Shown piece after piece: positions 55,531 to 64,000 of a stretch of 64,000 nucleotides of DNA. Position numbers and translations under genes: made by a program. Every line of letters begins with the position of its first letter. The first letter of the stretch is position 1. Below the pieces are notes generated by a model. That model was not told the DNA's origin and searched no databases. It saw only the letters and a list, made by a program, of their open reading frames with translations. Origin of the DNA: Costus lasius (Eukaryota > Streptophyta > Magnoliopsida > Zingiberales > Costaceae); the NCBI GenBank assembly GCA_027563935.2, contig JANVAS020000222.1:5146001-5210000 (forward strand). Direction: 5' to 3'.

Positions 55531-57199
55531 TGTTGGGGTATGCCCTTAAGGCTAATAATTGAGGCCTTGGGATTCTATTAGTATCATGTATATAAACTCT
55601 TATGTTTATAAAGGCAATAGTTGTTATTCAGTATGTTACATTGTCTGCTGCAATAAGTGTACTTCTGAATAATGTCTCAATGCTGTTCAGCTAGGCTGAC
55701 ATGCTGTAATGTCCTTAGTCGAGATATCTTGGTGAACATGAGACAGCCTTGATATGATTGAGACTAATATGTGTTCTAATCTTATAGGATGCTTCGAGCA
55801 TGGAATAAGATGTAGACTCATGGGTACATTGGATGTACTGGACAGACCCTACTAGGATATTCAATTGCTTGTCACAATGTGAATAATCCTTGTTTGCATC
55901 AAGTGGCACATGTCCTCTGACTTGAGATCACTTGTGTTTCTAAATGATGATTGTCATTGTTTTGAGGTAGTTCAATATCATTTGAAATATAATGATTATA
56001 GACTATCTTGGATAATGATCATGAGTCAGGTTAGGACACTAGTGATAGATATAGGATTGCCGTCTCCTTGTATAAGGAGTGTGATGTTCTAAAGGGGCCC
56101 CCCCGAATGAGATGATTGAGAAAGTGTATGGCCATACGCAGGTGACAATGTTCATCTGGTCTAATCATGCTCATCATATTGGAGATACAGGCTTGACATG
56201 CTTGTCCAATAAGAACATCCAGTGGCAAAGGAAACATTTGTGCCTAGTGAAGTGGATTCACACTTGTGCTGTGTTTTGGGAGTAGTCTTGGAAGACTCTT
56301 TCCTTTATATCGGGAGACAGTGATGTGTTGCTAGATACCCCTCACTGATCGTGATAACGTAAGTTATCGTTACCGACATTTAAAGGAAACCCTCAGGGTC
56401 GCACAATTTGATGATATGGCTTCTTTAAGTCAGATCGTGTGGACTGAATTGTTTGGGTTCAGTTTAAAGGGATTTATACTCTGATTGTAAGTGAGATCTG
56501 GTCTGATCATGTTTGATTGATTAGGGCTTGAGATCGGTAAGCTTCGATCGAGAGAGTTGATGCTAGATCAGTGAGATCAGGAGCATCAGGAGATGAACGG
56601 TTAGATCTGGAGCCTTAGGGTTTAATATGGTCTAGACCAAGTGGCTTGGCTTAATTGGGGTTTTGAACCAAATCTAATTGAACCGGTTCACTATGTGAAC
56701 GCTTGGTTCAATTAGAGGAAGTTTCGAGCGTTCACTTGGAGTGAACGCATGAGCCATTAAGACTTACCAATTTTGGAAGGCGGTTTTCTATGTTGAAAAC
56801 CAAAAACGCCTCCATGTTGTAAGTGTCGCTGAATTGAACTTGACGTCTATTGCATTCTCGTTGGAGAAGGGTTGACGACAAGGGAAGCGCTCTCGGCCAA
56901 GAAATCGTCTCCTCATCCCTACCACTCGAGAAGGATACTTGTAGATCCTTGCTAGCACAAGGAGCTTCAAGGAGAAGTCATCTTCACCTTGTGTGCGTCT
57001 TCTTTGGAGGAGAGCTTATTTGCCCTCTTTGCTTCCAAGCCGCCTCCTTACTCATGGCCATGGTAACGCATCTTTCACTTGATGTTTTAAGTTGATCATA
57101 TGACATATAGATCGATTCATGAAACCCTTGCTTCCACTGCCGAAATGAACAATATGCGCCACTTAGGGTTTCGCTCCCCCTTGAAGGGGACCCCTTACA
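55531..57199 (+). repeat. P 3' LTR (1669 bp)
   Basis: Same length as the 5' LTR. Differences seen: TAATAATTG versus TAATGTTTG near the start, CAATAG/CAATGG, GAACGC/GAACAC, TTGACGAC/TTGATGAC and TTCCACTG/TTCCGCTG. The right TSD CCCTA follows at 57200-57204. Confidence 0.95.
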
Positions 57200-57204
57200 C
57201 CCTA

Positions 57205-57704
57205 ACATGACTCATGATCACTATCCAAGATAGTCTATAACCATTATGTTTCAAATGATATTGAACTACCTCAAAACAATGCCAATTATCATTTAGAAAC
57301 ACAAGTGATCTCAAGTCAGAGGAAATATGCCACTTGTTTGCATATAAGGATTATTCACATTGTGACAAGCAATTGAATATCCTAAGTAGGGTCTGTCCAG
57401 TACATCCAATGTACCCATGAGTCTACATCTTATTCCATGCTCGAAGCATCCTATAAGATTAGAACACATATTAGTCTCAATCATATCAAGGCTGTCTCAT
57501 GTTCACCAAGATATCTCGACTAAGGACAAAACTGCATGTCAGCCAAGCTGAACAGCATTGAGACATTATTCAGAAGTATACATATTGCAGCAGATGATGT
57601 AACAACCTGAATAACAACCATTGCCTTTATAAACATAGGGTTTATACATGATACTGATATAATCCCAAGGCCTCAAACATTAGCCTTAAGGGCATACCCC
57701 AACA
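57205..57704 (-). repeat. G 3' LTR, part 2
   Basis: This resumes G's LTR after P. It runs 500 bp to CCCCAACA at 57704. With 46966-48138 the LTR totals 1673 bp. It shares the CCTAAGTAGGG variant with E0. Confidence 0.92.
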
Positions 57705-57721
57705 ATCTCCCACTTGCACTT
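57705..57721 (-). other. G polypurine tract
   Basis: The AAGTGGGAGAT tract lies next to the 3' LTR start. Confidence 0.85.
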
Positions 57722-57724
57722 AAT

Positions 57725-58102
57725 CTAATGGTTGAGAAATCTCAAACCCATATTATTACAGTGCTTCTCATGCTTCTGCTGCGCCAGAGGCTTTGTAAGC
57801 GGGTCAGCTAGATTGTCATCTGTATGAACCTTGCAGACGTTGATCTTGCCACGATCAATGATCTCCCGGATCAAATGAAACCTTCTCTGTATGTGCTTGG
57901 ACTTCTGGTGCGACCGTGGTTCCTTTGCTTGTGCTATTGCTCCAGTGTTATCACAGAAGATAACCAAAGGATCTACACTCGAAGGAACAACACCAAGTTC
58001 CTGAACGAACTTACGAATCCACACTGCCTCCTTGGATGCTTCTGAGGCTGCAACATACTCGGCTTCTGTTGTGGAATCAGCAACAATTGCCTGTTTGAAA
58101 CT
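57725..58102 (-). pseudogene. gag-pol: G Gag-Pol, RNase H C-terminal fragment
   Basis: This encodes the end of RNase H (VADSTTEAEY, FCDNTGAI, SKHIQRRFHLIRE) to the normal NH* terminus. It is cut upstream by H, whose TSD AAACT is at 58098-58102 and 59896-59900. Read across H, the residues SFKQAIVADS join in frame. Confidence 0.9.
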
Positions 58103-58183
58103 TGATGTGGGGAGGCGACATGACCCACGGAAATACAAATGGAGTTTAAGGTTACCCTAGCTAGGGCACCTAAATTTCCATCT

Positions 58184-58250
58184 CTTGCATTGCATGCATC
58201 TTTAAGTTAGATTTTCATTCCTTGCATTGCATGCATCCTTTAAGTTAGAT
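58184..58250. repeat. Short direct repeat near the left end of H
   Basis: CTTGCATTGCATGCATC followed by TTTAAGTTAGAT occurs at 58184-58212 and, with one extra base, at 58221-58250. Confidence 0.85.
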
Positions 58251-58562
58251 CTCCTAGCATAACTTGCATCATGTGATAGGTTAGATCCACCCACCAATTA
58301 CACCATGTAGTTACATCCCTAGGATCCGCCACTTATGTATGGTAGGTTAGTGCATGAAATTGATGTAATAGTATAGGTCAACTCCATTTTTGGGATGCAA
58401 GTCAAAATCAAGTCAAGACAACTCCAAGAGATGCCATGGGACATCAGCCCAACTCATGAGGGAATCAACCCACCCCAATGGAGCAACACCACAAGCACCT
58501 CAAATTCCACCATCCTAGTTGGCAGCCATGTGGAGTTGCCTTCATCTCCAACCAAGTCAAGG

Positions 58563-58800
58563 AGCAGCCTGCACAATGACCTACTTCAGCCCATCATGCG
58601 CCAGCCATCAAAGTCAAGAAGCAGCTTGCACAATGTCCACTTCAGTCCATCATGCGCCAGCCACCAAAGTCAATGAGCAGCCTGCACAATGTCAGCCTTT
58701 GCAACAACTTCAGTCCATTCAAGCGCCTGCCACCCATGCCAATCTGCAGCCTGCACAATGCCAGCCTTTGCAGCCTCTTCAGTCCATCATCATCTCAGCT
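58563..58800. repeat. Minisatellite-like tandem repeat inside H
   Basis: Units beginning GCAG(C/T)(C/T)TGCACAATG start at about 58563, 58621, 58677 and 58746, so the spacing is 56-69 bp. Each is followed by a CTTCAG(C/T)CCAT stretch. This creates short proline/glutamine-rich open frames that I do not regard as genes. Confidence 0.85.
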
Positions 58801-59900
58801 TTCGAACCTGCCATCCTGATGAAAACTCCAAAGCTAAACCTCCAAGCAACCTGCCCATTTGGGGGAAGAAATCAGCCCATTGAGTTGCCCACATCATGCT
58901 GTCTTTTCTTGCTTGTGTGACTTGTCTTTGTGCTTAGGGAAGGGAGACAACCGTTGGGAAGTCTCTCCTATATGTTGTAAACTCTTGCAAGACTGAAATC
59001 AGAGTTGATAATTTGAAATCCAAATTGAAGTGTGTCTTCTAGTGTGTGTCACTACAACTCTCCCCCACTCTTCCCATCTTGCCGAGAGCTTACTCCTCCA
59101 CTTGTTTCAGCCAGCCGCCACCACTGAAGCTTGGACCTCTCGCATCCTCCTCCACCAGTAGAAGATGACCTCTATCTTAAGAGGAGGAGCTAATTCTCGC
59201 CTTCATCCAAGATAAGGGACACTTCACCAAACCGAGGGCAAGACTACCCCACTATAGCTAAGTCTTCTCCTTTCTTGGTCGTTGCTCTTTGTTACTTGTT
59301 GGACAGATCCCTTGCACTCACGTTTGCTTTCTGCAGGTGGCGCAAGGCCATGGAATGATTCACTAGCCGCCCCTTCTTCTTTCCCCTCTAGTCTAGATAG
59401 TCTAAGCTATGTTAACAAGGGAATTTGGGGTCTAGACTCCCCCTTGGGTGTTCTTGTATTATTGGCCTCTTAATATTCTTTCAAACTCACCCACGCATGT
59501 GTGGGATGCTGTGATGCTCTGGTTGTAAGCTCATAGGGCCCTACTTCGTGAGTTTCCACCATTGGACCGGTGAAGAACGGGAAGGTCACCCTTTCTATTC
59601 TCAAAGGGTGCAAGGTGAGTTCCTCCCTTAGAGTAGCCCTATTTCTTATGGTAGAACCGCATGCCTAGATTTATTTGATGTTGTAAACCGCATGTCAAGC
59701 TCTTGTTAGGCATTCCTCTTTATTAGAAGTGCATGATAAGTTTAGTTTGCTGAATGTAGATTCGGATTTCATATAAGACTATCAAACCTAATTTCTCAAA
59801 TCGTTAGAGTTAATCGGGTTTTCATTACTCTATACTTAACTATCAAATGTTTTCAAAAAACGTTGTTTGAATGCTTGTATGACCTGCCCCCATCAAAACT

Positions 59901-61891
59901 TTTCCACACCACTGCACCTCCATTCAAGCTAAAAACATAGCCTGATTGCGATTGGAAATCATCCTGGTCAGATTGGAACGAAGCGTCAGTATATCCTTCA
60001 ATACTGAGTTCTTCCTGACCTCCATATATCAAGAACATATCTTTGGTCCTCCGAAGATATTTCAAAATGTTCTTGACCGCAATCCAGTGTGCCTGCCCTG
60101 GATTACTTTGGAATCGACTGGTCACGCTTAACCCGTAAGCAACGTCTGGGCGAGTACACAACATCGCATACATAATGGACCCAATAGCCGAAGCATAAGG
60201 CGTATTGTCCATTTCATCTTTCTCAGTCTGTGTTTGTGGACACTGACTCTTTGAAAGATTCAGACCATGTCTGACTGGAAGATATCCTCTTTTAGAATTT
60301 TCTAAATGGAATCTCTCCAGGACTTTATCGATGTAAGTACTCTGGCACAGCCTGAGAAGCCTCTTAGATCTATCTCTGTAGATCTTCACACCTAATACAT
60401 AGGCTGCTTCTCCTAAATCTTTCATCTGGAAACATTTTCTTAACCATGCTTTAACCGCATGTAGTTCAGGAATATCGTTTCCAATGATTAAGATATCATC
60501 GACGTAGAGGACTAGGAAAGTAATCACGCTCCCACTAAACCTCTTATATACACACGGGTCATCTTCATTCTTGATGAAACCAAATTCACAGATTGATTCA
60601 TCAAAACGAATATTCCAGCTTCTCGATGCTTGTTTAAGTCCATAAATGGACTTCTTTAATTTGCATATTTTATGACGATCTGATGGATTAGTGAAACCTT
60701 CAGGTTGTGTCATATACACATCCTCTTCTAGTTTTCCATTAAGGAAAGCGGTCTTCACGTCCATTTGCCAGATCTCATAATCATAATATGCCGCTATCGC
60801 GAGAATAATCCGAATAGACTTGAACATAGCTACAGGAGAGAAAGTTTCATCATAATCTATCCCGTAGATTTGTTTGAAACCTTTCGCAACTAACCTACCT
60901 TTATAGGTAACCACGTTACCATCCATGTCTATCTTCTTCTTGAAGATCCATTTACAGCCTATAGGGATTACTCCCGGAGGCGGATCAACCAAATCCCAAA
61001 CTTGGTTATCTGACATGGAGTCCATCTCTGCTCGCATAGCTTCAAGCCATCTCGCTGATTCCGGTCCATTGACCGCATCGGCATAAGTGAGGGGTTCATC
61101 ATCAATGATGTAGACTCCGTCATAGCGCTCAGGCTGTCGACGGATCCTTCCCGATCTTCGCGGTTCCCGTGATATCTGAGCCTCAGGTTGTTCAGTAACC
61201 TGATCTACTGGCTCAGGCTCATCCAACTGTGCTTGACTACTTTGTCCTTCTTCTGGATTCTCATCCAGCTTTATTTCTCTCCCACTGGCCTCTTGCAGAA
61301 GAAATTCTTTCTCAAGAAAAATAGCCGTCCGAGCAACAAATACTTTGTTCTCTTTGGGATCGTAGAAATAATAACCCTTAGTTTCCTTAGGGTAACCGAC
61401 AAAGATACATTTCTCAGATCTGCTCTCTAGTTTCCCAGAGGCGAGCTTTTTGACATAAGCCTCGCAACCCCAGATCTTGATAAATGTCAAGCTCGGCTGT
61501 TTCCCATACCATAACTCATATGGAGTCTTTGAAACTGCCTTGGATGGCACTCGGTTTAGTACCTTTGCAGCTGTTTCCAGTGCAAATCCCCAAAAGGAGT
61601 AAGGTAGAGTAGCCTGACTTATCATAGAACGAACCATATCCAGTAAGGTTCTATTTCTCCTCTCGGACACACCATTCCATTGCGGTGTTCCTGGCGGAGT
61701 GAGCTGTGAGATAATCCCACACTCCTTCAGATAGTCAGTAAACTCATGACTCAAGTATTCTCCACCTCGATCTGAATGAAGTGCCTTGATATGTCGGCCT
61801 AGCTGATTTTGTACTTCATTCTTGAACTCTTTGAACTTGTCAAAAGATTCACTCTTATGTCTCATTAGATAGACATAACCATACCTACTGA
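59901..61891 (-). pseudogene. gag-pol: G Gag-Pol, integrase-to-RNase H fragment
   Basis: This open segment runs from SRYGYVYLMRHK in integrase through SDRGGEY and SERRNRTL, RT MDVKTAFLNG and YVDD, to RNase H GYTDAS and VVWKSF. It is cut on the left by H and on the right by I. There are no stops inside. The first 10 or so residues readable upstream belong to element I, not to G. ALHSDRGGEY has H where relatives have R. Confidence 0.9.
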
Positions 61892-62061
61892 TGTCACATC
61901 CCGTTATCTTAACCCCAATCAAGGATCACAAATCACAGAGAAACAGGATGTTATCATACAAGATCGATGCACATGCTAGGTAAAACCAAGTTCAGGAAAA
62001 CCCGATCTGAAAATTTTCAAGAATCCATACATAAAACACACGAAACACAAATTTCATAAAT

Positions 62062-62197
62062 GTACCTGCCACCACGCAATCCTTGCACTAGACATATGCA
62101 AGGCAACAGTTATATCAAATCCGTATAAAATCCATAAAATCCATAATCACATAAAGGTACCTGCCACCAGGCAATACTTGCACTAGACATATGCAAG
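62062..62197. repeat. 95-bp period direct repeat in I
   Basis: GTACCTGCCACCA followed by TTGCACTAGACATATGCAAG occurs at 62062-62102 and 62157-62197 with few differences. Confidence 0.88.
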
Positions 62198-62346
62198 TCA
62201 CATTTATATCAAATCCGATCGCAAAAGTATGAATCGACTCGAACTTAGAAACAAAACCACAATGTCGATTCTATAAATTCATTCAATGATACCACACCGA
62301 AACCAGGCCAAAGCCCGCGGTGACACAAAAATCAGAATATCAAACT

Positions 62347-62425
62347 GCCATAACCGGCAACACAAGTTCACATAGTTTGGCCACAACTGGCAACACAAGT
62401 TCATATAATTCGGCCACAACCGGCC
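62347..62425. repeat. 33-bp period repeat in I
   Basis: Units (C/T)GGCAACACAAGTTCA and (T/C)GGCCACAAC alternate over about 80 bp. Confidence 0.8.
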
Positions 62426-62897
62426 CCAGTAATTAAGCACAAAGGTCTTATTCATTCAACTGGCATATCACGATATTCATATAAAATGCTAACTGGAAAT
62501 GTGCCCCTGCTCTACACCTGAAAATAATGAGGGGTGAGCTACACAGCCCAGTGAGTGGATAGTCTCAAACGACCATCCATAACATACACTCAAAAATACA
62601 TGCAGATTATTTTTAAAAACATTTAACAGAATATCATGTCAACATATGACAAACTTAAAGAACAGAATTCATATAAAACAGTCAGATGTACACTGCTAAA
62701 ACATCACATAATTATCACTACAGAGTAACCAAGGTTCTAGAGTTATACTCTAAACCAACTAAACACACCAACCACTTAATTAACCTAGTTGTCCAGCATA
62801 TTCAGTAGTGACCATTATGGTCTAACCCGGCTTTGGCCTAAGCACTGGGAGAAGCCTGCAAATCACATGCAACATATAGATGGACGGTGTGTAGATT

Positions 62898-63034
62898 CAA
62901 GAGGTGGCCCCCGCCAGGTCACGACGTGGCACTTTGCTCTACGATCACCCCATAACACAAAAATCTAAGCATTCTAAGAGTGACGACATCAAGAGGTGGC
63001 CCCTGTCCGACCAAGACATGGCACTTTGCGTCTT
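62898..63034. repeat. Direct repeat in I around AAGAGGTGGCCCC
   Basis: AAGAGGTGGCCCC, then a GTCACGACGTGGCACTTTGC-like stretch, appears at about 62899 and again at about 62990. The two copies have diverged. Confidence 0.8.
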
Positions 63035-63141
63035 ATATCACTCGTTCTCCCAAAGGGTTCCTACTGGACAACAATAGACACATCTTATATCTTATTTCAC
63101 AACGGTGGACTCCTAAGTGTCAACTAGACTCTAGGATAGTC

Positions 63142-63240
63142 ATCACAATAATCACAATAGGCAGGCTGAACAACAACCCCCTCTTTTATCACAATAATCA
63201 CATCAGGCAGGCTGAACAACAACCCCCTCACATATCACAA
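63142..63240. repeat. Direct repeat in I (CAGGCTGAACAACAACCCCC)
   Basis: CACAATAATCACA followed by GCAGGCTGAACAACAACCCC occurs twice about 46 bp apart. Confidence 0.85.
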
Positions 63241-63765
63241 TACAGGGCTGAAATTCAAACCCTTAACATATCACATATAGACTATCCCCTTGAGTACAAA
63301 GTTACACTTAGCCTCAGTCCTAACCATTCCATGATCACAACACATAATATCTGAAAATCCCATAACCACATAATATTCCAAAGGTCACATAATATCCAAA
63401 AATCACATAATATTCAAAAATCACATAGTAGTGTAGTCCTTAGGTTTCATGCTGATTAGTTCAGTCTAACCTTGCTATGTTATCACCCAAATTTCTCAAA
63501 CAAGGATACATAGCTATAAATATATAACCATAAACATATAACATGCTACACTCATGAAGAAACATTCATAAATTACATTTAACAAGCATCTATAATATCA
63601 ACATAAGATTAAAACATGTATTCTTATAAACTACTTTACAATTTGCCACAAGTAAACATGTTAACTACAAATATCAAGATTCGGTTTTCATAAACAATTA
63701 TCAAGATTTCGGTTCTCATACATATTATCAAGATTTCGGTTTTTAGGTTTTCATGGAAAATACTC

Positions 63766-63930
63766 TAAATTCGGTTTTCATGAAGAACATCTTAATTTCG
63801 ATTTTCATGGAAAAATACCCTGAATTCGGTTTTCATGAAGAACATCTTAATTTCGGTTTTCACGAAAAAATACCCTAAATTCGGTTTTCATGAAGAACAT
63901 CTTAATTTCGGTTTTCACGAAAAATACACT
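63766..63930. repeat. 55-bp tandem array in I
   Basis: Three copies of AATTCGGTTTTCATGAAGAA followed by CATCTTAATTTCG(G/A)TTTTCA start near 63769, 63824 and 63879. Looser TTTCGGTTTTC units extend the array to both sides (about 63675-63955). Confidence 0.88.
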
Positions 63931-64000
63931 TTGCATAATTTCGGTTTTAACATGGTAAATAAGACATTCAAGTGTATCATTTGATAGATCAAATAAGACA

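Larger units (their letters stand above)
48139..57199 (+). mobile_element. P: nearly complete plus-strand copia element with degenerate coding
   Basis: This 9061-bp element has identical-length LTRs (1669 bp each) and a perfect TSD CCCTA (48134-48138 and 57200-57204). PBS, leader and PPT are present. About six LTR mismatches were seen by eye (about 0.4%), so the insertion is recent, yet gag-pol has three nonsense codons and one frameshift. It is the only multi-domain element on the plus strand here. It sits inside G's 3' LTR. Confidence 0.96.
58103..59895. mobile_element. H: solo LTR-like insertion (1793 bp), family not recognised
   Basis: The ends TGATGTGGGGAGG and CCTGCCCCCATCA form an imperfect terminal inverted repeat starting TG and ending CA. 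A perfect 5-bp TSD, AAACT, flanks it. There is no PBS, PPT or pol domain inside, so a solo LTR is the best reading. The sequence is unlike family A, and a Ty3/gypsy origin is plausible but unproven. CTCCTATATGTTG near 58967 could be a TATA region in plus orientation. Internal repeats are listed separately. The short open frames show no recognisable domain. Confidence 0.75.
46966..61891 (-). mobile_element. G: family-A copia element disrupted by P, H and I; right end outside window
   Basis: G starts with TGAAAGACCC at 46966, after CCATC (left TSD). The 3' LTR (split by P), the PPT, and gag-pol from RNase H back to mid-integrase (split by H) are visible. Element I then interrupts integrase at 61892, and the rest of G, including gag, leader and 5' LTR, lies beyond the window. 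The coding parts that remain have no stop codon. Confidence 0.88.
61892..64000. mobile_element. I: LTR-like element of a different family, right end outside window
   Basis: It begins TGTCACATCCCG at 61892 after ACTGA (61887-61891, candidate TSD), interrupting G's integrase. TGTCACATCCC resembles the termini of some plant Ty3/gypsy (Tekay/Del-like) LTRs, which start and end in near-reverse-complementary ways, so orientation cannot be settled here. No protein domain is visible in 2.1 kb; the sequence is AT-rich and full of direct repeats. It could be a long LTR or a full element whose body lies to the right. Confidence 0.65.

Noticed and set aside
58395..58920. Overlapping open frames of 64-133 codons in H, rich in P, Q, S and A.
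   Set aside because: They derive from the tandem repeat units, change frame between units, and have no domain or clear start context.
59853..61922. The 689-codon frame taken as a complete protein.
   Set aside because: Its first residues come from element I and its last from H. Only the middle (59901-61891) is G's gag-pol.
62980..63354. A 124-codon plus-strand frame in element I.
   Set aside because: It runs through two different direct repeats, has no recognisable domain and lies in presumed LTR sequence.
63675..63955. The spaced repeat array in I considered as a CRISPR array.
   Set aside because: The units are contiguous 55-bp tandem repeats without unique spacers, in plant retrotransposon DNA.

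Overview
The window is plant (angiosperm) nuclear DNA made almost entirely of LTR retrotransposons nested inside one another. I see no host gene, tRNA, rRNA or CRISPR. The evidence for a plant is: Ty1/copia polyproteins ordered Gag-protease-integrase-RT-RNase H; primer-binding sites (TGGTATCAGAG) complementary to the 3' end of plant initiator tRNA-Met; 5-bp target-site duplications (TSDs); and C-to-T decay in CG and CHG contexts. Element names used here (E0-E4, F, G, P, S, H, I) are my own.

Layout. F is the oldest host: a diverged copia element on the minus strand. Its internal region covers 40954-46965, interrupted by S, a plus-strand solo LTR (44386-46061, TSD GGATC). E0 (minus, from left of the window to 40953) sits in F's pol. 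E1 (287-27610, TSD GACTA) sits in E0's 3' LTR. E2 (569-18752, TSD CAAGA) sits in E1's 3' LTR. E3 (8153-17173, TSD ATTCG) sits in E2's 5' LTR. This gives a five-level nest, F > E0 > E1 > E2 > E3. E0 also carries E4 (31541-36710, TSD GCTGG), which has lost RT-RNase H and most of its 3' LTR. G (minus, from 46966 rightwards) sits in F's leader. G is broken by P (plus, 48139-57199, TSD CCCTA) in its 3' LTR, by the solo LTR H (58103-59895, TSD AAACT) in RNase H, and by a different LTR-like element, I (61892 to the window end), in integrase.

State of the elements. E2 and E3 keep complete 1293-codon gag-pol frames. E3 has both LTRs (1647 bp each, one visible mismatch), a PBS and a PPT, and is the best candidate for a recently mobile, possibly autonomous copy. 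E1, E0, F and P carry in-frame stops. Eight of the nine stops I found are CAG-to-TAG or CGA-to-TGA. My by-eye counts of LTR mismatches (E3 1, E2 3, E1 8) follow the nesting order.

How the parts work. Each family-A element has LTRs of about 1.65-1.71 kb, an iMet-type PBS, an unusually long (about 1.8 kb) untranslated leader, one gag-pol frame, a PPT (AAGTGGGAGAT) and a second LTR. The leader carries two repeated hairpins with a compensatory base-pair change, and every full LTR carries a conserved palindrome that also covaries. These are the most interesting undescribed signals in the window.
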